A DNA stretch of 64,000 bases from Pseudomonas sp. R37(2017) (GTDB taxonomy: Bacteria; Pseudomonadota; Gammaproteobacteria; Pseudomonadales; Pseudomonadaceae). Shown here in pieces: positions 52,789 through 61,603 of this stretch. Made by a program: the position numbers and the translations under genes. The stretch is from positions 121,195-185,194 of the forward strand of contig NZ_NEHO01000011.1 in the NCBI RefSeq assembly GCF_002113375.1, written 5' to 3'. Below the pieces are notes generated by a model. It was given only the letters and a program-made list of their open reading frames with translations, was not told where the DNA came from and made no database searches. Position 1 is the stretch's first letter. Every line of letters begins with the position of its first letter.

Positions 52789-52936
52789 ACAGTTTGACAA
52801 TGGATGTGGACATGCCGGCCTCCAGCGATCCGGTTGTATACGGTGTGGAGCGGAGGAGGACGTCGCGGGTTCAATTTTTCGACACCCTTACAGGATCGGT
52901 TTGCGCCGGTGACGCCATAACGCTGACGTACACCTT

Positions 52937-53049
52937 TGTAGGAGCGAGTGCCCGCTTGCGGCATGCTCGCGAGAAACGCCGGGGCAACGCGGGCATTCAG
53001 GCATCCCGCGTCGTCGTTGGCGTCCATCGCGAGCCTGCTCGCTCCTACA
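52937..53049. repeat. REPIN
   Basis: TGTAGGAGCGAGTGCCCGCT and CGAGCCTGCTCGCTCCTACA flank a core with ACGCGGGCATTCAGGCA. It lies between convergent helicase and MalY/PatB genes and may act as their common mRNA end. The preceding 148 bp hold no visible gene. Confidence 0.9.
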
Positions 53050-53053
53050 GGTG

Positions 53054-54208
53054 TCAGGCGTTGAGATGGCGCAAGCTACGCTCCATCCGCGCAATACCTT
53101 CTTCCAGCAGCGACCGTGGGCAGCCGAAGTTCAGTCGCACGAACTGCTTGCAGTCATCGCCGAAGTCCAGACCGGCGCTCAACCCGACTTTGGCCTGTTC
53201 GAGGAAGAACTGTTGCGGGTTGTCCAGGCCCAGGGCCGTGCAGTCGAGCCAGGCGAGGTAGGTGCTTTGTGGCAGGTTCATGGTGACGCCCGGCAGGCGG
53301 GTGCGCACGGCCTCGGCGAGGAAGTCACGGTTGCCTTGCAGGTAGGTCTTCAGCTCGGCCAGCCATGGAGCGGCTTCACTGTAGGCAACGCGGGTAGCTT
53401 CCATACCCAGCGGATTGACACTGTCGACCATGCCGCAACGGGCGTGGTTGACCTTCTCGCGCAGGTGGCGGTCCTGGATGATCATGAACGAGGTCTTCAG
53501 GCCGGCGATGTTGTAGGCCTTGCTCGCCGACATCAGCGTGATGGTGCGCTGGGCCACTTGCGGGCTCAACGTGGCCATCGGAATGTGCGTGCGTCCATCG
53601 AAGCACAACTCGGCGTGGATTTCGTCGGAAATGATCCAGGCATCATGCTCAAGGCATATGTCGGCAATGGCTTGCAGCTCTGCGCGGGGGAAGGCCTTGC
53701 CCAGCGGATTATGCGGATTGCTCAGCAGCAAGGCGCCGCCACCTTGCAACGACTGGCTCAAGGTATCCAGCGGCGTGGAGTAGGTGCCATCGGCTTGCGC
53801 ATCGAAACTCAGTTCGACCTTGTTCAGACCCCAATGCCCGGGTGCGTGACGCAGCGGTGGGTAGTTGGGCACCTGTACCACGACGTTCTGCGGTGCCTGC
53901 ACCAGGGCCTTCAATGCCATGTTGAAACCCGACTCGACGCCCGGCAGGAAGATCAGTTCCTGGGGTTCGACGCGCCAGGCGTACTTGTTCCAGAGGTTGG
54001 CGACGATCGCCTCGCGCAGGTCGTCCTGGGCCACGCTGTAGCCGACCATTGGGTGCTCCAGGCGTTTTTGCAGGGCCTGGATGATCACCGGTGGCGCGGC
54101 AAAATCCATGTCGGCGACCCACATCGGCAACACATCGGCTGGGTAGCGGCTCCACTTGGTACTGCCGGTGTTGTGACGGTCGAACACCTGATCAAAATCG
54201 AAGGTCAT
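53054..54208 (-). CDS. MalY/PatB-type cystathionine beta-lyase
   Basis: A 384-residue PLP enzyme of fold type I. The start MTFDFDQVFDRHNTGSTKWS and PMWVADMDFAAPPVI are typical of the MalY/PatB C-S lyases, which cleave cystathionine or other cysteine conjugates. LLLSNPHNPLGKAFPRAEL and ISDEIHAELCF hold the PLP contacts, and the Schiff-base lysine is in SASKAYNIAGLKTSF. I chose the ATG at 54208 because it matches the family N-terminus; the frame is open much further upstream across a REPIN. It may serve methionine synthesis or C-S cleavage. Confidence 0.85.
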   Translation of the reverse strand: MTFDFDQVFDRHNTGSTKWSRYPADVLPMWVADMDFAAPPVIIQALQKRLEHPMVGYSVAQDDLREAIVANLWNKYAWRVEPQELIFLPGVESGFNMALKALVQAPQNVVVQVPNYPPLRHAPGHWGLNKVELSFDAQADGTYSTPLDTLSQSLQGGGALLLSNPHNPLGKAFPRAELQAIADICLEHDAWIISDEIHAELCFDGRTHIPMATLSPQVAQRTITLMSASKAYNIAGLKTSFMIIQDRHLREKVNHARCGMVDSVNPLGMEATRVAYSEAAPWLAELKTYLQGNRDFLAEAVRTRLPGVTMNLPQSTYLAWLDCTALGLDNPQQFFLEQAKVGLSAGLDFGDDCKQFVRLNFGCPRSLLEEGIARMERSLRHLNA

Positions 54209-54263
54209 GCGCAAATCTCGTAAAGGCCGGTTAATCATGCCCGCCATGATAAGCGCCAATCCC

Positions 54264-54376
54264 TGTAGGAGCGAGTGCCCGCTTGCGGCATGCTCGCGAT
54301 GGACGTCAACGATAACGCGTGCTGCCTGATTGCCTGCGTTGTCCTGGCGTTTTTCGCGAGCATGCTCGCTCCTACA
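54264..54376. repeat. REPIN
   Basis: TGTAGGAGCGAGTGCCCGCT and CGCGAGCATGCTCGCTCCTA flank a core with GTCAACGATAACGCG. It lies between the divergent MalY/PatB gene and fdnG. The other 150 bp before fdnG hold its promoter; no clear box was found. Confidence 0.9.
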
Positions 54377-54527
54377 GGGGGGTGTATCTGGAGGCCGACG
54401 GTCGGCTGTCATGGTGAATTCGACAGCATTGACTACAGTTTTTAATGTCGGCAGCCAGACTGCCGCGACCGTGGTTGTTGAAAAAATCCCGGCCATGTAC
54501 CGGGTTCCACCTGATCAGGAGTGCACG

Positions 54528-57500
54528 ATGGATCTCAGCCGTCGTCAGTTCTTCAAGGTCGCCGGTATCGGCCTTGCAGGCTCTAGCCTGGGTGCGTTGG
54601 GCATGGCCCCGACGCTTGCCTTTGCCGAACAGGTGCGTCATTTCAAGCTCGCCCATACCCATGAAACCCGCAACACCTGCCCGTATTGCTCGGTCGGTTG
54701 CGGCGTGATCATGTACAGCCAGGGCGATGCAGCCAAGAATGTCGCGCAAAACATCATCCATATCGAAGGCGACGCCGACCACCCGGTCAACCGCGGCACT
54801 CTATGCCCCAAAGGTGCGGGCCTGTTGGACTTCATACACAGTCCCGGGCGCCTGCAATATCCGCAGGTGCGCAAACCCGGCAGCACCGAGTGGACCCGCA
54901 TCTCCTGGGATGAAGCGCTCGATCGCGTCGCCGACCTGATGAAGGCCGACCGTGACGCCAATTTCATCGAGAAGAACGCCCAGGGCCAAACGGTGAACCG
55001 CTGGCTGACCACCGGTTTCCTCGCGGCCTCGGCGGCGTCCAACGAAGCCGGCTACATCACCCACAAGGTGATCCGCAGCCTCGGCATGCTGGGGTTCGAT
55101 AACCAGGCGCGTGTCTGACACGGCCCGACGGTGGCAAGTCTTGCCCCGACGTACGGCCGTGGTGCCATGACCAACCACTGGACCGATATCGCCAACGCGA
55201 ATCTGGTTCTGGTGATGGGCGGCAACGCAGCGGAAGCGCACCCGTGCGGCTTCAAATGGGTGACCGAAGCCAAGGCGCACAACAAGGCGCGGCTGATCGT
55301 GGTCGACCCGCGCTTTACCCGCACCGCCTCGGTGGCCGACTTTTACGCGCCGATCCGTACCGGCACCGACATCGCCTTCATGGGCGGGTTGATCAATTAC
55401 CTGCTGACCGAGAACAAGATCCAGCACGAATACGTGCACAACTACACCGACGTGTCGTTCATCGTCAAAGCCGGCTATGGCTTCGAGGACGGGATCTTCA
55501 GCGGCTACGACGCGGCCAAGCGCCTCTACACCGATAAATCCGGCTGGGGCTATGAAATCGGCGAGGACGGCTTTGCCAAGGTCGATCCGAATCTGCAGGA
55601 TCCACGCTGCGTCTATCAGTTGATGAAGCAGCATTACAGCCGCTACAACATCGACCTGGTGAGCCAGATTTGCGGTATGCCGGTCGATGCCATGAAAAAG
55701 ATCTGGGAGGAAATCGCCACTTGCTCGCAACCGGGCAAGACCATGACCATCCTTTATGCGCTGGGCTGGACCCAACACTCGATTGGCGCGCAGATGATTC
55801 GCAGCGCGGCGATGGTGCAACTGTTGCTGGGCAACGTCGGCATGCCCGGTGGTGGGGTGAATGCCTTGCGCGGCCACTCCAACATCCAGGGGTTGACCGA
55901 CCTGGGGCTGTTGTCCAACTCGTTGCCGGGCTACCTCACGCTGCCGGGCGATGCCGAACAGGATTACAACGCCTACATCGTCAAGCGCACGCAAAAACCG
56001 TTGCGTCCGGGGCAACTGTCCTACTGGCAGAACTACGGCAAGTTCCACGTCAGCCTGATGAAAGCCTGGTACGGCGCCAACGCCACGGCCGAGAACAACT
56101 GGGCCTATGACTACCTGCCGAAGCTGGACATCCCCCAATACGACATCCTCAAGGTGTTCGACCTGATGGGCCAGGGCAAGGTCAACGGCTACATGTGCCA
56201 GGGCTTCAACCCGATTGCCGCACTGCCGGACAAGCACCGGGTGACTGCGGCACTGTCCAAATTGAAGTGGCTTGTAGTGATGGACCCGCTGGCCACCGAA
56301 ACCTCGGAATTCTGGCGCAATGTCGGGGTGTACAACGATGTGAAGAGTGCCGATGTCCAGACCGAGGTGATTCGCCTGCCCACTACCTGCTTTGCCGAGG
56401 AGGACGGTTCGCTGGTCAACAGCAGCCGCTGGCTGCAATGGCACTGGAAGGGCGCCGACGGGCCGGGTGAAGCGCAGACCGACATCCGCATCATGAGCGA
56501 GCTGTTCCTGCGCCTGCGTCAGCGCTATCAGGCCGAAGGCGGCAAGTACCCCGATCCGCTGCTCAAACTGTCGTGGCCGTACAAGATCCCCGACGAGCCT
56601 TCGCCGGAAGAACTGGCCAAAGAAATCAACGGCTATGCCACCACCGACTTCACCGATGCCACGGGCGCGGCGATCAAGGGCAACTCGCAACTGGCCGCAT
56701 TCGCCCAGCTCAAGGATGACGGCAGCACCGCGTCCGGCTGCTGGATTTTCTGTGGCAGCTGGACCGAGCAGGGCAACCAGATGGCCCGCCGCGACAACAA
56801 CGACCCCTATGGCATGCACCAGCATCAAGGTTGGGCGTGGGCCTGGCCGGCCAACCGGCGGATCCTCTACAACCGTGCCTCGGCCGACCTGCAAGGCAAG
56901 CCGTGGGACCCGAAAAAACGTTTGGTGTGGTGGAACGGCAAAGCCTGGAGCGGCACCGATGTGCCGGACTACAAGGCCGATGTGGCGCCGGAAGCGGGGA
57001 TGAATCCGTTCATCATGAACCCCGAAGGCGTGGCGCGATTCTTCGCCGTCGACAAGATGACCGAGGGCCCGTTCCCCGAGCACTACGAGCCGTTCGAAAC
57101 GCCGATCGGCATCAACCCGCTGCACCCGCAAAACAAGAAAGCCACCAGCAACCCGGCGGCGCGGATATTCGATTCGGTCTGGGATTCCCTCGGCGTGGCC
57201 AAGGACTACCCGTACGCCGCCACCAGCTACCGACTGACCGAGCATTTCCACTTCTGGAGCAAGCACTGCAAGCTCAATGCGATTGCCCAACCGGAGCAAT
57301 TCGTGGAAATCGGCGAAGTGCTGGCCAAGGAAAAAGGCATAGTCGCGGGCGACCGGGTTCGGGTCAGCAGCAAGCGTGGCTTCATAGAAGCGGTCGCGGT
57401 GGTGACCAAGCGGATTCGTCCGTTGCAGGTCAACAACCAGGTGGTGCACCAGATCGGCATTCCGCTGCATTGGGGGTTTACCGGCCTCACGCGGCACGGT

Positions 57501-57593
57501 TACCTGACCAACACCCTGGTGCCGTTCCTCGGCGATGGCAACACCCAGACCCCGGAATCCAAGTCATTCCTGGTCAACGTGGAGAAAGTCTGA
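54528..57593 (+). CDS. fdnG: Formate dehydrogenase-N alpha subunit, a selenoprotein
   Basis: A 1021-residue molybdopterin enzyme that oxidises formate in the periplasm and passes electrons to FdnH. The Tat signal carries SRRQFFKVAGIGLAG. A 4Fe-4S cluster is bound by Cys51, Cys54, Cys58 and Cys93. The frame contains a TGA at 55116-55118 that encodes selenocysteine 197, in QARV-U-HGPTVASLAPT, exactly where E. coli FdnG has Sec196. Both halves are in the same frame, with HGPTVASLAP continuing the homology, so this is one gene, not a broken pair. AGGAG lies before the ATG at 54528. It heads the fdnGHI-fdhE-selAB-selC operon. Confidence 0.96.
55116..55153 (+). promoter_or_regulatory. bSECIS element of fdnG (UGA and following hairpin)
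   Basis: The TGA is followed by a short hairpin: GGCA (55133-55136) pairs with TGCC (55142-55145) around the loop AGTCT, with G31-C47-type extension below. E. coli fdnG and fdhF have an equivalent hairpin with an AGGUCU loop bound by SelB domain IV. It lies within the coding frame, 15-30 nt after the TGA, as expected. Confidence 0.8.
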
Positions 57594-58529
57594 ATGGCCA
57601 GCCAAGACATCATCGCCCGTTCGGCCACCACCACCCCCGCGCCCTCGGTGCGCGGGATGGAGGAAGTCGCCAAGCTGATCGACACCACCAAATGCATCGG
57701 CTGCAAGGCGTGCCAGGTTGCCTGCTCGGAATGGAACGAGCTGCGTGACGAGGTCGGTCACAACCATGGCACCTACGACAACCCGCAGGACCTCACCGCA
57801 GAAACCTGGACGCTGATGCGCTTCACCGAGCACGAGACCGACGCCGGCAACCTGGAGTGGCTGATCCGCAAGGACGGCTGCATGCATTGCGCCGAGCCCG
57901 GTTGCCTGGCGGCGTGCCCCAGCCCCGGGGCGATCATCAAGCACGCCAACGGCATCGTCGACTTCGATCAGGATCACTGCATCGGCTGCGGCTACTGCAT
58001 CACCGGGTGTCCGTTCAACATTCCACGGATTTCGCAAAAGGATCACAAGGCCTACAAATGCACCCTGTGCTCGGACCGGGTGGCGGTAGGGCTGGAGCCG
58101 GCCTGCGTGAAAACCTGCCCGACCGGTGCCATCGTGTTCGGCTCCAAGGACGACATGAAGGAACACGCCGCCGAGCGTATCGTCGATCTTAAAAGCCGGG
58201 GCTTTGATAACGCCGGTCTGTACGATCCCGAAGGCGTCGGCGGCACCCACGTGATGTATGTGTTGCACCACGCCGATACGCCAAGACTTTACGCCGGATT
58301 GCCCGATCACCCGGCGATCAGTCCGTTGGTAGGGCTGTGGAAAGGCGTGAGCAAACCGCTGGCACTGCTGGCCATGGGCGCAGCGGTGCTGGCCGGGTTC
58401 TTCCACTACGTGCGCGTCGGCCCGCAAATCGTCGAAGAGGATGAGCATCCGGAGCCGCCGGACAACGCCGTGCATGAAGTCGATCCGTCGGTGCATACCT
58501 TCGATCCCCGTGGGGAGGGCCGGCCATGA
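57594..58529 (+). CDS. fdnH: Formate dehydrogenase-N beta subunit (iron-sulfur)
   Basis: A 311-residue electron-transfer subunit with four 4Fe-4S clusters: cysteine clusters at TKCIGCKACQVACSEW, GCMHCAEPGCLAACP, HCIGCGYCITGCPF and KCTLCSDRV with ACVKTCPTGAI. A single C-terminal membrane segment (LALLAMGAAVLAGFFHYVRV) anchors it. It carries electrons from FdnG to the cytochrome b subunit. Its ATG follows the fdnG TGA directly (57591-57593, then ATG), and its end overlaps fdnI by 4 bp. Confidence 0.95.
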   Translation: MASQDIIARSATTTPAPSVRGMEEVAKLIDTTKCIGCKACQVACSEWNELRDEVGHNHGTYDNPQDLTAETWTLMRFTEHETDAGNLEWLIRKDGCMHCAEPGCLAACPSPGAIIKHANGIVDFDQDHCIGCGYCITGCPFNIPRISQKDHKAYKCTLCSDRVAVGLEPACVKTCPTGAIVFGSKDDMKEHAAERIVDLKSRGFDNAGLYDPEGVGGTHVMYVLHHADTPRLYAGLPDHPAISPLVGLWKGVSKPLALLAMGAAVLAGFFHYVRVGPQIVEEDEHPEPPDNAVHEVDPSVHTFDPRGEGRP

Positions 58530-59191
58530 GCAGCAAGACCATCCTGCGCTACACCCGCAACCAGCGCACCAATCACTGGCTGGTGGCAATCCTGTTCTTT
58601 ATGGCGGGCTTGTCCGGGCTGGCGCTGTTCCACCCGGCGCTGTTCTGGCTGAGCAACCTGTTCGGTGGCGGGCCGTGGACGCGCATCCTGCATCCGTTCA
58701 TGGGCGTGCTGATGTTCCTGCTGTTCCTCGGTCTGGTGGTGCGTTTCTGGCGCGCCAACTACTTCATCGCCAACGACCGCCTGTGGCTAAAGCGCATCGA
58801 CCGGGTGATGCTCAACCAGGAGGAGGGCGTCCCGCCCATCGGCAAATACAACCCCGGGCAGAAGCTGCTGTTCTGGACTTTACTGCTGTGCATGCTGGTG
58901 CTGCTGTTCACCGGGCTGGTGATCTGGCGTGCGTATTTCAGCGAGTATTTCGGCATCACTGCGATTCGCTGGGCGATGTTGCTCCATGCGCTGGCCGGTT
59001 TCGTGCTGATCCTGAGCATCATCGTGCACATCTACGCCGGTATCTGGATCAAGGGTTCGGTCAGCGCCATGGTGCACGGTTGGGTCAGCCGCGGCTGGGC
59101 AAAGAAACACCACGAACTCTGGTACCGCCAAGTCACTCAAGACGAGACTCGCGACGAAGCTCCCAAGCGACCGATCACCAAAAAGGGCTGA
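58526..59191 (+). CDS. fdnI: Formate dehydrogenase-N gamma subunit (cytochrome b556)
   Basis: A 221-residue integral membrane diheme cytochrome with four predicted helices. Histidines at the start (RNQRTNHWLVAILFFM) and later at LLHALAGFVLILSIIVHIY are heme ligands, and the quinone site is nearby. It passes formate electrons to the quinone pool. ATG at 58526 overlaps the fdnH stop by 4 bp. The length fits the FdnI/FdoI family. Confidence 0.94.
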   Translation: MSSKTILRYTRNQRTNHWLVAILFFMAGLSGLALFHPALFWLSNLFGGGPWTRILHPFMGVLMFLLFLGLVVRFWRANYFIANDRLWLKRIDRVMLNQEEGVPPIGKYNPGQKLLFWTLLLCMLVLLFTGLVIWRAYFSEYFGITAIRWAMLLHALAGFVLILSIIVHIYAGIWIKGSVSAMVHGWVSRGWAKKHHELWYRQVTQDETRDEAPKRPITKKG

Positions 59192-59194
59192 CAT

Positions 59195-60121
59195 TTGCCA
59201 ACCATCCTCGAACCTGGAGAAATCGAAGCGGCGGCCAGTTCGCCGCCGTTTCTGCACATGCCACCGCACAATCTGTTCAGCCTGCGCGCCCAGCGCCTGG
59301 AAGCCCTCGCCGAAGGGCACGCGCTGGCCGATTACCTGCGCCTGATCGCCGGGTTGTGCCGGGTGCAGCAACAGGTGCTGGACGACCCGCCGCCAGGCGA
59401 GCCCCTGGACCGGCAGCGCATCGAGTTGTGCCAGCAACACGGCTTGCCGCCGTTCGCGGCCGACAGCCTGGCTCGCGAAGACGATTGGCAGCCTTACCTC
59501 GATGCCTTGCTGCAACGCTATGGCGCACCGTCGCCTTCCGCCGTGGCCGATGCCCTGCAAACCCTGCGCGTGGCCGATGCCGGGCAACGCCGGGCGTGGG
59601 CGGTGGCGTTGGTCAGCGGCCAGTATTCGCTGGTGCCGGCAGCGCTGGTGCCGTTTCTCGGTGCCGCGCTGCAAACGGCCTGGAGTCATTGGCTGCTGAG
59701 TACGCCGAACCTGGCGTTGACGGCCGGCGACAGCCTCAGCCAGTGCCCGGCCTGTGGCTCGCCGGCCATGGCCGGGGTCATCCGCCATCGCGGCAGGCAC
59801 AATGGCTTGCGTTATCTGGTCTGTTCACTGTGCGCCTGCGAGTGGCACGTGGTGCGGGTCAAGTGCGTGTATTGCGAACAAAGCAAGGGCCTGGAATACC
59901 TCAGCCTGGAAGATGACCGCCATGCCGCCAATCAGGCGCCGTTGCGCGCCGAAGTCTGCCCCGACTGCAACAGCTACTTGAAGTTGCTCTATCTGGAGAA
60001 CGATGCGGATGCCGAAGCCTTGTCGGCGGACCTGTCCAGCCTGATGCTCGATATGCGCCTGGCGCAGGATGGTTATCAGCGTCCGGCACCGAATCTGTTG
60101 CTGGCACCGGGAGACGAGTGA
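59195..60121 (+). CDS. fdhE: Formate dehydrogenase maturation protein FdhE
   Basis: A 308-residue rubredoxin-like cytoplasmic chaperone for formate dehydrogenase. Four CxxC pairs appear in the second half (QCPACGSP, VCSLCACEW, KCVYCEQSKG, VCPDCNSY) and bind iron. FdhE binds the alpha subunit before Tat export. The start is TTG at 59195 with AAGGG seven bases upstream; the next in-frame ATG is 21 codons later and would lose the conserved start. The gene begins 3 bp after fdnI. Confidence 0.93.
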   Translation: MPTILEPGEIEAAASSPPFLHMPPHNLFSLRAQRLEALAEGHALADYLRLIAGLCRVQQQVLDDPPPGEPLDRQRIELCQQHGLPPFAADSLAREDDWQPYLDALLQRYGAPSPSAVADALQTLRVADAGQRRAWAVALVSGQYSLVPAALVPFLGAALQTAWSHWLLSTPNLALTAGDSLSQCPACGSPAMAGVIRHRGRHNGLRYLVCSLCACEWHVVRVKCVYCEQSKGLEYLSLEDDRHAANQAPLRAEVCPDCNSYLKLLYLENDADAEALSADLSSLMLDMRLAQDGYQRPAPNLLLAPGDE

Positions 60122-60172
60122 CCATAGCGTCTACACTCTGGCGCGACGGTCATTCGTTATCAGGAGCGCCAG

Positions 60173-61603
60173 ATGCCTGCACGCAGTGCCAGCCAACCCC
60201 TGCGTCTACCTTCCATTGACAGTCTGTTGCGTCACCCGGCGTGCCAACCCTTGGCCGAGCGTTATGGGCGCGACACCTTGCTGACGGCCTTGCGGCTATT
60301 GCTCGATGAATTGCGCGAAGAGGTGCTGCAGGGTTTGCTCGAACCTGCGCTAGTCAGCGAGCAAGTGCTGGCAGGCAGGGTCGGCGAGCGATTGGCAGTG
60401 CAGCATCGCAGCCATGTGCGCCGGGTGTTCAACCTCACCGGCACGGTGCTGCACACCAACCTCGGACGGGCACTGTTGCCCGAGGAAGCGATTGAAGCGG
60501 TGCAAACGGCCGCGCGCTATCCGCTCAACCTGGAGTTTGACCTGTGCAGCGGCGAGCGCGGCGACCGCGACGACCTGATCGAAGGCTTGGTCCGCGAACT
60601 GACCGGCGCCGAAGCGGTGACTGTGGTCAACAACAATGCCGCCGCGGTCCTCTTGACCCTCAACAGCCTGGGCGCGCGCAAGGAAGGGATTATTTCCCGG
60701 GGCGAACTGATTGAAATCGGCGGCGCGTTCCGCATCCCCGACATCATGGCCCGCGCCGGGGTGAAGTTGCATGAAGTCGGCACCACCAACCGCACCCACG
60801 CCCGGGACTACGAGGCCGCCATCGGTCCGCGCAGTGGTTTGATCATGCGTGTGCATGCCAGCAACTACAGTATTCAAGGTTTCACCACGAGTGTGCCAAC
60901 GGCGGAGCTGGCGCAAATTGCCCACCGACAAGGACTGCCGTTGCTCGAAGACCTCGGCAGCGGCAGCCTGCTGGACCTGACCTGCTGGGGGTTGCCCGCC
61001 GAACCGACGGTGCGTCAGGCGCTGCTCGATGGCGCGGACATCGTCACTTTCAGTGGCGACAAACTGCTCGGTGGGCCACAAGCCGGGCTGATTGTCGGTC
61101 GCAAGGAACTGATCGCCAGGATCAAGAAAAACCCGCTCAAGCGTGCGCTGCGGGTCGATAAAATGACCCTGGCTGCCCTGGAAGCGGTATTGGGTTTGTA
61201 CCGCAACCCGGACCGACTGGCCGAGCGCTTGCCGAGCCTGCGCCTGTTGACCCGGCCGCAAGCCGATATCCTCGCCCAGGCCGAGCGTTTGCAACCAGTG
61301 CTGGCCCAACGGCTCGGTGACGGCTGGAGCGTCAGCGCCATGCCCGCACTGGGCATGATCGGCAGCGGCAGCCAACCGGTGGCGCGGCTGGCCAGCGCGG
61401 CGCTGTGCCTGCGCCCGTTGACCTCCAAACGCTTGCGCGGGCGTTCGCTGCTGACCCTGGAAGAGGCCTTTCGCGCCTTGCCGATTGCGGTCCTGGGGCG
61501 TATCGACGATGACGCCCTGTGGCTGGACCTGCGCCAACTGGACGATGAAGCGGCATGGCTGGCGCAACTCGATCAATTACAGGTGGAGGGCCGGGCAGGG
61601 TGA
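60173..61603 (+). CDS. selA: L-seryl-tRNA(Sec) selenium transferase SelA
   Basis: A 476-residue PLP enzyme that converts seryl-tRNA(Sec) to selenocysteyl-tRNA(Sec) using selenophosphate. Features are NLTGTVLHTNLGRALLP, the PLP site TVVNNNAAAVLLTLN, EIGGAFRIPDIMARAG and the Schiff-base lysine Lys297 (TFSGDKLLGGPQAG). AGGAG lies before the ATG. It overlaps selB by 4 bp (GTGA). The selD gene for selenophosphate synthetase is not in the window. Confidence 0.96.
   Translation: MPARSASQPLRLPSIDSLLRHPACQPLAERYGRDTLLTALRLLLDELREEVLQGLLEPALVSEQVLAGRVGERLAVQHRSHVRRVFNLTGTVLHTNLGRALLPEEAIEAVQTAARYPLNLEFDLCSGERGDRDDLIEGLVRELTGAEAVTVVNNNAAAVLLTLNSLGARKEGIISRGELIEIGGAFRIPDIMARAGVKLHEVGTTNRTHARDYEAAIGPRSGLIMRVHASNYSIQGFTTSVPTAELAQIAHRQGLPLLEDLGSGSLLDLTCWGLPAEPTVRQALLDGADIVTFSGDKLLGGPQAGLIVGRKELIARIKKNPLKRALRVDKMTLAALEAVLGLYRNPDRLAERLPSLRLLTRPQADILAQAERLQPVLAQRLGDGWSVSAMPALGMIGSGSQPVARLASAALCLRPLTSKRLRGRSLLTLEEAFRALPIAVLGRIDDDALWLDLRQLDDEAAWLAQLDQLQVEGRAG

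Noticed and set aside
54528..55118. Truncated fdnG pseudogene
   Set aside because: The TGA is followed in frame by conserved formate dehydrogenase sequence and an SECIS-like hairpin, and selA, selB and selC are adjacent; it is recoding, not a nonsense mutation.
54801..57497. Long open frame on the minus strand opposite fdnG
   Set aside because: It is an antisense shadow of the high-GC fdnG codons; the plus strand has Tat signal, Fe-S cysteines, Sec site and operon context.
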